Shown here one piece after another: positions 9,695 to 21,516 of a stretch of DNA of 64,000 bases; the stretch's first letter is position 1, and each line of letters starts with the position of its first letter. The notes beneath the pieces are model-generated. The model had not been told where the DNA came from and did not search any database. It was given only the letters and a program-made list of their open reading frames with translations. The position numbers and the translations under genes are program-made. Origin of the DNA: Bradyrhizobium sp. G127 (GTDB lineage: Bacteria > Pseudomonadota > Alphaproteobacteria > Rhizobiales > Xanthobacteraceae); contig NZ_JAKFGN010000002.1 in assembly GCF_021502575.1 (NCBI RefSeq), positions 124,001-188,000 on the forward strand, given 5' to 3'.

Positions 9695-11071
9695 TTGGAA
9701 CCCCGAAACTTCGACGGGGGCGTCGATCGTCCAGGATCGGCGCGGGGCGACACAGGGCGGGTGCTGGTCATCGGCCCGTACAAACGAGTGCGACGGGGCG
9801 ACCCCGACGCGCCGACGGGTAACAATGGGGTTCGCGATCCGGATGCGCGGCTTGAAGAAGCCGCCGGTCTTGCGCGCGCAATCGATCTCACCGTGGCCCA
9901 AGCCATCGTTGCACCCCTGAGCGAAATCCGGCCAGCGACCTATCTCGGCAAGGGCAAGGTCGAAGAGATGCTCGGTCTCATCAAGGCCAACGATGTCGAT
10001 CTGGTTGTTATGGATTGCGCATTATCGCCGGTCCAGCAGCGCAATCTCGAAAAGGAATGGAACGCGAAGGTACTCGACCGCACCGGCCTCATTCTGGAAA
10101 TCTTTGGCCGCCGCGCGAAGACCCGCGAAGGCACCTTGCAGGTCGAACTCGCACACCTGAACTACCAACGCAGCCGTCTGGTTCGGTCGTGGACGCATCT
10201 CGAACGCCAGCGCGGCGGTTTTGGCTTCATGGGCGGCCCTGGCGAAACTCAGATTGAGGCGGACCGCCGGCTGATCGGCGATCGCATTTCCAAGATCGAA
10301 GCCGAACTCAAGAAGGTGCAGGCGACGCGCCGGCTGCACCGGGCAGGGCGCCAGCGGGTGCCATACCGCGTCGTCGCACTGGTAGGCTACACCAATGCCG
10401 GCAAGTCCACGCTGTTCAACCGGCTGACGCGCGCCGAGGTGCAAGCCGCCGACATGCTGTTCGCGACCCTCGATCCGACACTCCGCGCGCTGACGCTGCC
10501 CCATGGCGGCAAGGCGATGCTGTCGGACACTGTGGGATTCATCTCGGACTTGCCGACCATGCTGGTCGCGGCATTCCGCGCCACGCTGGAAGAAGTCATC
10601 GAGGCAGACGTCATCCTCCACGTTCGCGATATTTCGCATGAGGATGCCGAAGCCCAGCAGCACGACGTCGAAGGTGTGCTGCGGCAACTGGGCATTGATC
10701 CTGACGGCGGTCAGCGCATCATCGAGGTCTGGAACAAGATCGATCGCTTCGATGCGGAGGGCCGCGCCAATCTTGCCAACATCGCCGCACGGCGGCCGTT
10801 GGAGCGGCCATGCTTTCCAGTATCCGCCGAAACCGGAGAGGGCATCGACGCCCTGCTTGCCGCGATCGAAGATCGTCTTGCCGCAACGCGGGTGACGCTC
10901 GACCTGTCCATCGATGCCTCCGACGGGGCCGGAATCAGTTGGCTGCACCGCAACGCGGAGGTGCTAGACAAACACATGGAGAACGGACGGTACGCCATGA
11001 CCGTGCGCGTCGACGAGACCAAGCGCGACATCACCATCGCCAAATTCGGTGCAGTACCAAGTACGCATTGA
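9695..11071 (+). CDS. hflX: GTPase HflX, ribosome-splitting factor
   Basis: 458-residue OBG-HflX family GTPase that binds the 50S subunit and rescues stalled ribosomes under stress. The N-terminal HflX domain contains the glycine-rich GFGFMGGPGETQIE stretch and a coiled helix (about 185-205). The G domain shows G1 GYTNAGKST, G3 DTVGF and G4 NKID. The start appears to be TTG at 9695, because the reading frame is conserved from there and no ATG occurs before the domain. The 12-base gap to hfq implies co-transcription. Confidence 0.95.
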   Translation: MEPRNFDGGVDRPGSARGDTGRVLVIGPYKRVRRGDPDAPTGNNGVRDPDARLEEAAGLARAIDLTVAQAIVAPLSEIRPATYLGKGKVEEMLGLIKANDVDLVVMDCALSPVQQRNLEKEWNAKVLDRTGLILEIFGRRAKTREGTLQVELAHLNYQRSRLVRSWTHLERQRGGFGFMGGPGETQIEADRRLIGDRISKIEAELKKVQATRRLHRAGRQRVPYRVVALVGYTNAGKSTLFNRLTRAEVQAADMLFATLDPTLRALTLPHGGKAMLSDTVGFISDLPTMLVAAFRATLEEVIEADVILHVRDISHEDAEAQQHDVEGVLRQLGIDPDGGQRIIEVWNKIDRFDAEGRANLANIAARRPLERPCFPVSAETGEGIDALLAAIEDRLAATRVTLDLSIDASDGAGISWLHRNAEVLDKHMENGRYAMTVRVDETKRDITIAKFGAVPSTH

Positions 11072-11101
11072 CGAGGCGCGGTAGCGATCCCGCGCACGTA
11101 A

Positions 11102-11917
11102 CTACCCTTCCGTCTTCGCCTCGTTCCAGAGCGCATCCATTTCGGCGAGTGTTGCCTTCTCCAGCGATGAACCGCGCGCAGCAAGAGCGCGTTCGATATA
11201 AGCGAAGCGCCGCTCGAATTTGGCATTTGTTGCGCGCAGCGCCATTTCCGGATCGGCCTTGGCATGGCGCGCCAGATTGACCACCGCGAACAGCAGGTCA
11301 CCGGTTTCTTCCGCGACATGAGAGGCATCGCCGTGATCCAGCGCCGCTTCGATCTCGTCAGCTTCCTCGCGGATTTTCGCCAACACCGCACGCGGATCGT
11401 TCCAGTCGAATCCGACGGTCGATGCCGTGCGCTGCAAATCCATCGCGCGCGCCAAAGCCGGCTGGCTCTTCTTCACGCTTGCCAGCAGGCTTGGCTTTTC
11501 GTCAGGTGCTTCGCCGCGCCGCGCCGCACGCTCGGCTTTTTCTTCGGCCTTAATGCGCCCCCACAAGCCTTTGACCTCGTCGGGCGTGAGCTGTCCGGCC
11601 CGGTCGCCAAAGACGTGTGGGTGCCGCCGGATCATCTTAGTGCTGATCGCATTGACCACGTCGCCGAACTCGAACGCACCCTGTTCCTCGGCCATACGTG
11701 CATGGAACACCACCTGCAGCAGCAGATCGCCGAGTTCCTCCTTAAGGTCGTCGAGATCGCCACGCGCGATCGCATCGGCAACCTCATAGGCCTCCTCGAT
11801 GGTGTAGGGCGCAATGGTCGCAAACGTTTGCTCCAAGTCCCACGGACAGCCGGTCTTCGGCGTGCGCAGCGCCGCCATGATCTCGAGCAGTCGGGAAATA
11901 TCTTGGGAGGGGGGCAT
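11102..11917 (-). CDS. mazG: Nucleoside triphosphate pyrophosphohydrolase MazG
   Basis: 271-residue all-alpha NTP-PPase that hydrolyses (d)NTPs to monophosphates. It has the two-repeat form: the first unit shows CPWDLEQTF and TIEEAYEVADAI with the metal-binding EExxE, plus LKEELGDLLLQVVFHA; the second shows VGFDWNDPRAVLAKIREEADEIE and EETGDLLFAVVNLARH. I chose the ATG at 11917, where homologues begin (MPPSQDISRL). Convergent with hflX, with 30 bases between the stops containing a GCGCGG/CCGCGC inverted repeat. Confidence 0.93.
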   Translation of the reverse strand: MPPSQDISRLLEIMAALRTPKTGCPWDLEQTFATIAPYTIEEAYEVADAIARGDLDDLKEELGDLLLQVVFHARMAEEQGAFEFGDVVNAISTKMIRRHPHVFGDRAGQLTPDEVKGLWGRIKAEEKAERAARRGEAPDEKPSLLASVKKSQPALARAMDLQRTASTVGFDWNDPRAVLAKIREEADEIEAALDHGDASHVAEETGDLLFAVVNLARHAKADPEMALRATNAKFERRFAYIERALAARGSSLEKATLAEMDALWNEAKTEG

Positions 11918-12013
11918 GGCACACCGCAGGCTTGAGCAGGTTCTGCCCTCTATGCCGCAATGGCAGCCCGTAGACAATTGGCGGCGCGGTGTCCGGGTGC
12001 TAAGTGCAGTCCC

Positions 12014-12742
12014 ATGAGCGAGTTAGACCAGAACAACGCAGCCTTGGTGCTGTTCTCCGGCGGGCAGGATTCCGCGACATGCCTCGCTTGGGCGTTGTCG
12101 CGGTTCGACCGCGTGGAAACCATCGGATTTTCTTACGGCCAGCGCCATGCCATCGAACTCGAAAGCCGGGCCAAACTGATCGGCAGCATGACGGAGCTGC
12201 GGCCGGACTGGGCAGCTAAGCTCGGCGACAGCCACACACTGGATATTCCGACCCTCGGCGTGATTTCCGAGACGGCGCTGACCCGCGATACCGCGATTGA
12301 AATGGGCGAGGGCGGCTTGCCAAATACTTTCGTGCCCGGGCGCAATCTGGTGTTTCTCACCTTCGCCGCGGCCCTCGCGTATCGGCGCGGCCTCACCCAC
12401 ATCGTCGGCGGCATGTGCGAGACAGATTTCTCCGGCTATCCCGACTGTCGCGACGAGACCATCAAGGCGCTCAACGTCGCTCTTAATCTCGGCATGGCGC
12501 GTCCGTTCGAACTGCACACACCGTTGATGTGGCTTGACAAGGCCAATACCTGGCGGCTGGCGGAAGAACTCGGCGGCAGAGGTCTCGTCGATCTGATCAT
12601 CGAGCACTCCCACACCTGCTACCTGGGCGAGCGGGGCGCGCGCCACGTGTGGGGCTACGGCTGCGGCGAATGTCCGGCGTGCGGCCTGCGCGCCAAGGGC
12701 TGGGCTGCCTACGCCGCTCAGGCCGACATTAACGCGCAATGA
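12014..12742 (+). CDS. queC: 7-cyano-7-deazaguanine (preQ0) synthase QueC
   Basis: 242-residue ATP-dependent enzyme converting 7-carboxy-7-deazaguanine and ammonia to preQ0, a step in queuosine tRNA modification. The PP-loop [14 protein letters not shown] lies near the N-terminus and the C-terminal zinc site is HTCYLGE...[14 protein letters not shown]. The ATG at 12014 places the PP-loop at the expected position. It overlaps the downstream transporter gene by four bases (ATGA), tying synthesis and uptake of the precursor together. QueD/QueE are not visible nearby. Confidence 0.95.
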   Translation: MSELDQNNAALVLFSGGQDSATCLAWALSRFDRVETIGFSYGQRHAIELESRAKLIGSMTELRPDWAAKLGDSHTLDIPTLGVISETALTRDTAIEMGEGGLPNTFVPGRNLVFLTFAAALAYRRGLTHIVGGMCETDFSGYPDCRDETIKALNVALNLGMARPFELHTPLMWLDKANTWRLAEELGGRGLVDLIIEHSHTCYLGERGARHVWGYGCGECPACGLRAKGWAAYAAQADINAQ

Positions 12743-13293
12743 TGCCTGCACAGCGCCGCCGTGCGGAAGGTTTGCTGTTTCTGGCGGCTTACATCGCCTG
12801 CATTCCGATCGCCAACTGGCTGATCCAGTACGTTGGCACGATCTGCCCGCCCGACGGCCCTTGTCTCATCCCCGTTGCGCCGGGCCTGATGGCTCCAAGC
12901 GGTGTGCTGATGGCAGGCCTTGCGCTGGTGCTGCGCGATTTGGTGCAGCGGCGGCTCGGCGTCGCTTACGGATTAGTAGCGATCGGAGCAGGGACCGCGA
13001 TCTCGGCGGCACTGGCACCCGCGCCGCTGGTGGTCGCATCCGCCGTAGCGTTTCTGTTGTCCGAACTGGCTGACTTCGCGGTTTACACGCCGTTGCAGAA
13101 ACGCGGCCTCGTTGTGGCCGTGGCAGCAAGCAGCTTCGTGGGGCTTGTGGCCGACTCGCTGCTGTTCCTGTGGCTCGCTTTCGGCAGCCTCGAATTTCTG
13201 GCGGGCCAAATCGTGGGCAAGGCTGTTATGGTCGTGCTGACGCTGCCGGCGATCGACTGGCTGCGCAATCGCGACGTGCGCCTTGGCATTTGA
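12739..13293 (+). CDS. VUT/YhhQ-family putative queuosine precursor transporter
   Basis: 184-residue polytopic membrane protein with about five to six hydrophobic helices ([18 protein letters not shown] at the N-terminus, then [19 protein letters not shown]). The [12 protein letters not shown] stretch and the later [14 protein letters not shown] and [11 protein letters not shown] segments are typical of the VUT (YhhQ) family, whose E. coli member imports preQ0/preQ1. The overlap with queC supports a queuosine role for this copy; the exact substrate cannot be read from sequence. Confidence 0.8.
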   Translation: MMPAQRRRAEGLLFLAAYIACIPIANWLIQYVGTICPPDGPCLIPVAPGLMAPSGVLMAGLALVLRDLVQRRLGVAYGLVAIGAGTAISAALAPAPLVVASAVAFLLSELADFAVYTPLQKRGLVVAVAASSFVGLVADSLLFLWLAFGSLEFLAGQIVGKAVMVVLTLPAIDWLRNRDVRLGI

Positions 13294-13314
13294 GTCGCAG
13301 TGGAGGAGGTGCCA

Positions 13315-13566
13315 ATGTTGAAGCTCAAGCCCAACTGCGAATGCTGCGACAAGAATCTGCCGCCCGACAGCCGTGAGGCGATGATCTGCACCTTCGAATG
13401 TACTTTCTGCGCGACCTGCGCCGACACAGTCTTCAGCGGTATGTGCCCGAACTGCTGCGGCAACTTCGTGCCACGCCCAATTCGTCCGGCGGTCATGCTG
13501 CGAAAATATCCGGCTTCAACCGAGCGGCATTTGCGCGAACAGCCATGTCAGGCGAAAGCCGGCTGA
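13315..13566 (+). CDS. DUF1272-type cysteine-rich zinc protein
   Basis: 83 residues with a dense cysteine pattern (CECCDKNLPP, CTFECTFCATCAD, MCPNCCGNF) that reads as one or two zinc knuckles; the arrangement matches small DUF1272 proteins common in proteobacteria. No function is known. I chose the ATG at 13315 because it has a strong GGAGGAGG Shine-Dalgarno sequence; an in-frame GTG at 13300 has none. It is 21 bases after the transporter gene, so it may share the queC transcript. Confidence 0.75.
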   Translation: MLKLKPNCECCDKNLPPDSREAMICTFECTFCATCADTVFSGMCPNCCGNFVPRPIRPAVMLRKYPASTERHLREQPCQAKAG

Positions 13567-13581
13567 CAAAAGTACGGCAAG

Positions 13582-14151
13582 TCAGTCCTTACGGTTGTCG
13601 CCCACGCGCGGATGCTGTTGCCGCCATTGCCGCGGCGGCGTAAACGATCCCGTCCACAATCCGCGTCGGGCGGATTTTGCGTCCGCCTGCTGCGCTCCGT
13701 AAACATTTGCCTGACCCGAAGTCACCGCCCAGCCTTGCTCAACCATCCACGCGTTGATGTTTGCGCCGTCGGGCAGGGTACAGGTCGCCAGCGAGCGTCC
13801 GTACTGGTCGCGCGAATTCGGCTGACACGTCAGGTCGCGACCGCGAATATGGCTTCGCAACTGCGCCGACGCCTGCCGTCCGCACGGCCAGTCGCGACCC
13901 TGGGCATCGAGGCAGTTCTGATCGAGTTCGGGTGCGTCGATGTCGATCAAGCGAATTCGTGTGCCAGCGATCGTCAATGTATCTCCGTCGGCAACGAAGG
14001 CACTGCCGATGACCGGCGCATCCGGCACCCGCATCCAGCGCTCGGCCACATAGACACCAAGCGAGCCTATCAGCACGATCACCATAAGGGTCCAGCGCCG
14101 GGTATCCGAACCGTATCGAAGCGGTCTGCGTTGTGGTGGCCACTGTGTCAT
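13582..14151 (-). CDS. Membrane-anchored thermonuclease-like protein (SNase family)
   Basis: 189 residues from the ATG at 14151 (AGGA twelve bases upstream). An N-terminal hydrophobic segment (about 21-40, LMVIVLIGSLGVYVAE) should anchor or export it. The OB-fold nuclease domain follows: VADGDTLTIAGTRIRLIDID with the metal-binding acidic residues, APELDQ, DQYGRSLATC and MVEQGWAV. Staphylococcal-nuclease-type enzymes cut DNA/RNA using Asp, Glu and Arg residues near these motifs; activity here is likely but unproven. Four cysteines suggest disulfides and an extracytoplasmic site. Confidence 0.8.
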   Translation of the reverse strand: MTQWPPQRRPLRYGSDTRRWTLMVIVLIGSLGVYVAERWMRVPDAPVIGSAFVADGDTLTIAGTRIRLIDIDAPELDQNCLDAQGRDWPCGRQASAQLRSHIRGRDLTCQPNSRDQYGRSLATCTLPDGANINAWMVEQGWAVTSGQANVYGAQQADAKSARRGLWTGSFTPPRQWRQQHPRVGDNRKD

Positions 14152-14361
14152 CGGGACGTTCCTGGCATCGAAAAGATCATCTACGAATGCCGGCTGTTCA
14201 GATGTGATGTGAACGTTTTGTGTCAGCCGCCTGTACGACGGCGAGTCATTCACCGAATTATCGGCGTCATCGGCTTGGGGTTCAAGCGCACCTTGCCAAC
14301 AACTTTCGCCTGCGCCTATGTGCCAAATATGCGGCAGATTAGATCCGGCATCAGTGGGCCC

Positions 14362-15960
<1,599 letters not shown>

Positions 15961-16339
15961 TCGAGAACGAGGCGGAATGACGCGAGGGAGCCAGCATCAA
16001 TGACGATGCTGAACATATCTTGGATTCGCATAAGGTATATTATGGAATATTTTATCTCAAAATGATTTCAAATAGATCGACCCAGACCCTCATCAAGTAA
16101 TCGCAAAATTTGGCGACTTCTGCCTTCGATGGCCATACCGACCTTGATCCGTCGACATCATACCCGCCGGCCCATCCTGCGCCGCTTATGCCGCGCCTAT
16201 GAGATCGGCCCAGCGCTGCTCTCGAATTCATACGGTGCTCAACCAGACATTAGCGCCGTGATCGCGCAAGGCCGTCCGATTCCCATCCACGATGGCTGCA
16301 CGATCCCGGAACAGCAGATGTCACTCGAGGCACTTAATC
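15961..16339. other. Gene-poor stretch, AT-rich
   Basis: About 380 bases between the GH13 gene and the next plausible gene. 16020-16120 is conspicuously AT-rich and probably holds promoter signals for the downstream genes. A 79-codon frame at 16129-16368 shows no recognisable pattern and no ribosome binding site, so I do not call it. Confidence 0.3.
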
Positions 16340-16633
16340 ATGAAACAGACAGAACCTCCGTCGTGTAGCTCGTCATTGGTTTTCATCGGCAAGAACAGCC
16401 ACGGCAACTGGGTCGCGCAGGAACAAAACGGATTGTTCGGCGGACTCTTCATTAACCGGGCAGAAGCGGTCCGATACGCGCTCTTCGAGAACGGCCATCA
16501 TCCTGAAGCGATCGTGCCAGCTCCCAGCACTCTTGAGCTGGACATGACCAGCAGCCCTACTCCACGCGGCCTTACGGAACCGCGAGAAAACCATTCGGAT
16601 TACGACAGCTTCCGGCTGCGCCGCGTCGCATGA
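16340..16633 (+). CDS. Conserved hypothetical protein, 97 aa
   Basis: Begins at the ATG at 16340. The central stretch (LVFIGKNSHGNWVAQEQ, then GLFGGLFINRAEAVRYALFEN) resembles small proteins common in rhizobia that read as one beta-sheet/helix unit and carry no known function. The stop codon overlaps the start of the next gene (ATGA), so the two are probably translated together. No signal peptide, membrane span or metal site is visible. I do not recognise a function. Confidence 0.55.
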   Translation: MKQTEPPSCSSSLVFIGKNSHGNWVAQEQNGLFGGLFINRAEAVRYALFENGHHPEAIVPAPSTLELDMTSSPTPRGLTEPRENHSDYDSFRLRRVA

Positions 16634-17109
16634 CGCTACGCCTCACTCCAACGTTCGGGGATAAAGCAATGCTTCAGCTCAATTTCGACCTGACCCATGA
16701 TCAGGTCATGGCGACCATGATCGATCTGACGCGTCCATCCATTCTGCATCGGATCATTGTCGCAGGCGGCGACAGCGCTGCGACTGAACTCGAACTGCGA
16801 CACCACGGATTCCTGCGCGTGTCGATAACGAGCCGGTGCGTGCCGCATGGACAATATGCCGTCGGCATTGTCACAGGACAGCATTCGCTACAGGCCCTCG
16901 AAGCAGCTCTGGCCGAAATCTCGCCATTTCTGAGTGCCACGGCTGCGATCGCCGTGGTGATCGATTTTCGCGGCGAGGGTTCCAACATGAAGGTTCGGGA
17001 GAATCTGGAACGTCTCGGCTTCCGCATCGAAGCCGGCGTGAGATGCCATGAGCGTTTCGTGCTGTCGGCGCGGCGGCGAAATTTCAGCAACATGGCCAAC
17101 GCAGCGTGA
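16630..17109 (+). CDS. Hypothetical protein, 159 aa
   Basis: Coupled to the preceding gene by a four-base overlap; a second possible start is the ATG at 16669 (MLQLNFDL). The protein looks globular and cytoplasmic with alternating strands and helices; the C-terminal third contains VVIDFRGEGSNMKVRENLERLGFRIE-like alternation split across two helices. I recognise no family. It ends nine bases before the DapA-like gene, so three genes (16340-18048) may form one transcript. Confidence 0.5.
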   Translation: MTLRLTPTFGDKAMLQLNFDLTHDQVMATMIDLTRPSILHRIIVAGGDSAATELELRHHGFLRVSITSRCVPHGQYAVGIVTGQHSLQALEAALAEISPFLSATAAIAVVIDFRGEGSNMKVRENLERLGFRIEAGVRCHERFVLSARRRNFSNMANAA

Positions 17110-17118
17110 CGACATCTC

Positions 17119-18048
17119 ATGACCTTTTCGACGCACCATCCCGCCACATGGCTGACGGGTTATATTCCTGATCTTCCGACACCTTTCGACGACGCGGGCG
17201 AGGTCGATCTCGGAGCGTTCCGGCGGCTCTGCGAACGGCAGATCGCAGCCGGCGCAACCGCATTGGTGGTCGGTGAAACCACCGGCGAGGATTCCACGCT
17301 CGACCACGCCGAGCATACCGCCCTCGTTCGCGTCGCCGTCCGAGCCTCCAGAGGCCGTGCAGCGATTATCGCCGGTGCGGGATCGAACTCGACAAGCGAA
17401 GCCATCGAACTGACGCGGAGGGCGGAAGCTGACGGCGCCGACGCAGTGCTGTCCGTGACGCCGTATTACAACAAGCCTACGCAGGCCGGGATATATGCGC
17501 ACTTCCGTTCGATTGCAGACAACACCCGGCTGCCGATCATTCTGCACGACGTCCCTTCCCGCACGGTGCGTGAGCTTGCCGACGATACCGTCGCACGACT
17601 GGCGGAATCGCCGCAGTTCGCTGGCCTCCGGGATGCAACCGGCGACCTTGCCCGGCCGCAACGCCTGCGTGTTCTGACAGGACCCCGGTTTCGTCTGCTG
17701 TCGGGCGACGATACAGCCGCGCCGGCTTTCCTGGTGCATGGCGGGGACGGCTGTATATCGATCACGTCAAACGTCATTCCGGAGATCTGCCAGCAGCTTT
17801 ATCGATCCTGCAAGGAGGGGGATCTACAGGTCGCCAGAGCGCTGGCGATGCGCGTCGGACGCCTCACTGCCGCCTTATCGAAGGATTCGACGCCTGCTCC
17901 GCTCAAATATGCCCTGAGTCTGCTCGGATTGATGTCGCCGCGGCTGCGTCTGCCGCTCGTCGAACTTGCCGATTCGGCAAAGCCGGAGGTGGCCGCCGCC
18001 TTGAGGATCGTCAAAGACGCAGAGTGTTTTCAAGAAAATGTTCTATAG
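17119..18048 (+). CDS. DapA-family (dihydrodipicolinate synthase-like) protein lacking the Schiff-base lysine
   Basis: 309-residue (beta/alpha)8 barrel of the DapA/NanA family, members of which condense pyruvate with an aldehyde or run the reverse. Many family marks are present: GETTGE (Thr54-Thr55), VTPYYNKP, VPSRTV and ATGDLARP. But the two key catalytic residues differ: the position of E. coli Lys161, the pyruvate Schiff-base lysine, is Arg171 (GLRDATGD; codon CGG), and the position of Tyr133 is His143 (ILHDVPSR). So it should not be a working DHDPS by the normal mechanism. A true dapA is presumably elsewhere in the genome. Confidence 0.8.
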   Translation: MTFSTHHPATWLTGYIPDLPTPFDDAGEVDLGAFRRLCERQIAAGATALVVGETTGEDSTLDHAEHTALVRVAVRASRGRAAIIAGAGSNSTSEAIELTRRAEADGADAVLSVTPYYNKPTQAGIYAHFRSIADNTRLPIILHDVPSRTVRELADDTVARLAESPQFAGLRDATGDLARPQRLRVLTGPRFRLLSGDDTAAPAFLVHGGDGCISITSNVIPEICQQLYRSCKEGDLQVARALAMRVGRLTAALSKDSTPAPLKYALSLLGLMSPRLRLPLVELADSAKPEVAAALRIVKDAECFQENVL

Positions 18049-18137
18049 TTTCAGATGCCTATGAAAGATTTTGCTGAAATTACCGTGGGATCTTCAATTC
18101 GTTGCTGAATTTTGGGCTTGAGTTGGCCGTCACCCAT

Positions 18138-18162
18138 GGCGAGCCTTCAGGCTCGCCTGAAG
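18138..18162 (+). other. Overlapping alternative hairpins upstream of acyl-CoA synthetase
   Basis: GGCGAGCC-TTCA-GGCTCGCC (18138-18157) forms a perfect eight-base stem. The overlapping CTTCAGG-CTCG-CCTGAAG (18145-18162) forms a seven-base stem. The two cannot coexist. No T-tract follows. It could be a terminator remnant after the DapA-like gene, an attenuator-like switch, or an interspersed palindromic repeat. Confidence 0.35.
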
Positions 18163-18276
18163 CTGTCGTATTGACCATGATTGACCGCGAAGGCAGCCGT
18201 TGTAGAACCGGGTAGCAAATTGCCTGCCCGGCGCCTTGGCGCCGCCGAGAGCAACGGCAAATCAGGGAGTCCGGAT

Positions 18277-19922
<1,646 letters not shown>

Positions 19923-19926
<4 letters not shown>

Positions 19927-20720
19927 GCGACCGTCAACCGCATGCCGTCATAACCCGGCACAACGCCGTCCGGCAGCTTGCCGCGCAGCTCCTCGTAGTC
20001 GAGGTCGGAATGCAGGTTGGTCAGCACCGCGCGGCGCGGTTTGAACTTGTCGATCCAGGCCATCGCGTCATCCACGTTGAAATGACTCGGATGCGGCGCA
20101 TAGCGTAGCGCATCGATGATCCATAGATCGAGATTCTCCAGGGTGGGCCAGCTTTCCTCGGGAATGTCGTGAAGATCCGGCGTATAGGCGGCATCGCCAA
20201 TGCGGTAGCCGAGCGCCGGAATATTGCCGTGCTGAACCAGGAAGGCCGTCAGGGCGAGGGAACCGCCCTTCCCGTTGATGGTTTCGGTTTCGCTGGCCTC
20301 GATTGAACGTTTCTCGAGGATCGCCGGATAATCGCTGCCCGGGGCCTGGTCGAAGCAATAAGCAAAGCGCGTGAGAATGTCCCTGCCTGTCGATCTGTTG
20401 AGATAGACCGGAATGCGCTTTCGCTGGTGCATCACCACCGAGCGCAGGTCGTCGATGCCGTGGGTCTGGTCGGCGTGTTCGTGGGTGAGAAACACAGCGT
20501 CGAGATGATCGACATTGGCGTCGATCAACTGCTCGCGCAGGTCGGGCGAGGTATCAATCAGCACGCGCGTGATGCCGTTCGACCCCGCCTTCTCGGCGAG
20601 CATTGAACAGCGCCGGCGGCGGTTCTTCGGGTTGTTCGGATCACATGCGCCCCAGCCCAGCGCAGGCCGCGGTACGCCGGCAGACGATCCGGATCCCAGT
20701 ATCGTAAGCGTCACCGTCAT
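19923..20720 (-). CDS. MBL-fold metal-dependent hydrolase (PhnP-like)
   Basis: 265 residues. Metallo-beta-lactamase fold with the zinc motif THEHADQTHGID, an N-terminal GSGSSAGVPRP and downstream histidines (HPSHFNVDD). The N-terminal form GSGSS.GVPRPG..WGACDP is typical of the PhnP / cyclic phosphodiesterase branch, so phosphodiester hydrolysis is likely but the substrate is unknown. The start overlaps the tatD stop by four bases, and the gene ends the metG-tatD-MBL block that is conserved as neighbours in many alphaproteobacteria. Confidence 0.85.
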
Positions 20721-21511
20721 GCGGCTTTCGCGTCCGGGCGCGGCACCTTGGCGAACAGCCGAAAGAAATTCTCAGTGGTTTGTTGTGATATCTCTTCGAG
20801 CGACGTGCCGCGCGTCTCGGCGAGAACCTTCGCCGTCTCGACCACGAAGGATGGCTCGTTGCGCTTGCCGCGGAATTTTCCCGGCGCGAGATATGGCGCA
20901 TCGGTTTCGACCATGATGCGGTCCGCCGGCAGTTCGGCAGCAATGTCGCGGATTGATTGCGAGTTCTTGAAGGTCAGAATGCCGGTGAAGGAAATCGACA
21001 GGCCAAGCCCGATAGCCTTCATCGCCAGCTCGCGCCCGCCGGTGTAACAATGCAGTACCGCCTTGAATGGACCTTTCGCCATCTCGTCGTCGAGAATGCG
21101 GCCGCACGCTTCGTCCGCCTCGCGGGTGTGGATCACCAGCGGCAATCCGGTGGCGCGCGCCGCGGCGATATGGGCGCGAAAGCCCCGCTCCTGCGCCTCC
21201 GGCGAGCCATCCCTATAAAAATTGTCCAGCCCCGCCTCGCCCAGCGCCACCACCTTGGGATGCATCGTCAAGGCGATTAGTTCGTCGGACGTGATGCCAT
21301 CTTCCTCCTCGGCGTTATGAGGATGGGTGCCGACCGAGCAATAGACATTCGGAAATCGCGACGTTATCGCAAGCAGCCCGTCAAGTTTCCGCACACGTGT
21401 GGAGATCGTGACGATGCGGCCTATGCCAGCCGACTCGGCGCGCGCGACAATGCCGTCGAGATCGTCGGCGAAGTCGGGAAAATCGAGGTGGCAGTGGCTG
21501 TCAACAAGCAT
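20717..21511 (-). CDS. tatD: TatD-family metal-dependent deoxyribonuclease
   Basis: 264-residue TIM-barrel hydrolase (YcfH/TatD). Signatures: VDSHCHLDFPDF at the N-terminus, VGTHPHNAEE, VALGEAGLDN, PLVIHTREAD, LHCYTGG and VETDAPYLAP, which together supply the two-metal site. Members act as 3'-5' exonucleases or D-aminoacyl-type hydrolases in DNA repair or quality control. It lies five bases after metG and overlaps the MBL gene, so it is co-transcribed with both. Confidence 0.93.
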   Translation of the reverse strand: MLVDSHCHLDFPDFADDLDGIVARAESAGIGRIVTISTRVRKLDGLLAITSRFPNVYCSVGTHPHNAEEEDGITSDELIALTMHPKVVALGEAGLDNFYRDGSPEAQERGFRAHIAAARATGLPLVIHTREADEACGRILDDEMAKGPFKAVLHCYTGGRELAMKAIGLGLSISFTGILTFKNSQSIRDIAAELPADRIMVETDAPYLAPGKFRGKRNEPSFVVETAKVLAETRGTSLEEISQQTTENFFRLFAKVPRPDAKAA

Positions 21512-21516
21512 ATCGC

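Noticed and set aside
13612-14361. 750-base open extension upstream of the GH13 gene in the same frame
   Set aside because: It is antisense to the thermonuclease-like gene and lacks GH13 sequence; the family's first conserved block begins after 14362.
16129-16368. 79-codon open frame
   Set aside because: No ribosome binding site, no conserved pattern, and overlaps the better-supported 97-aa gene.
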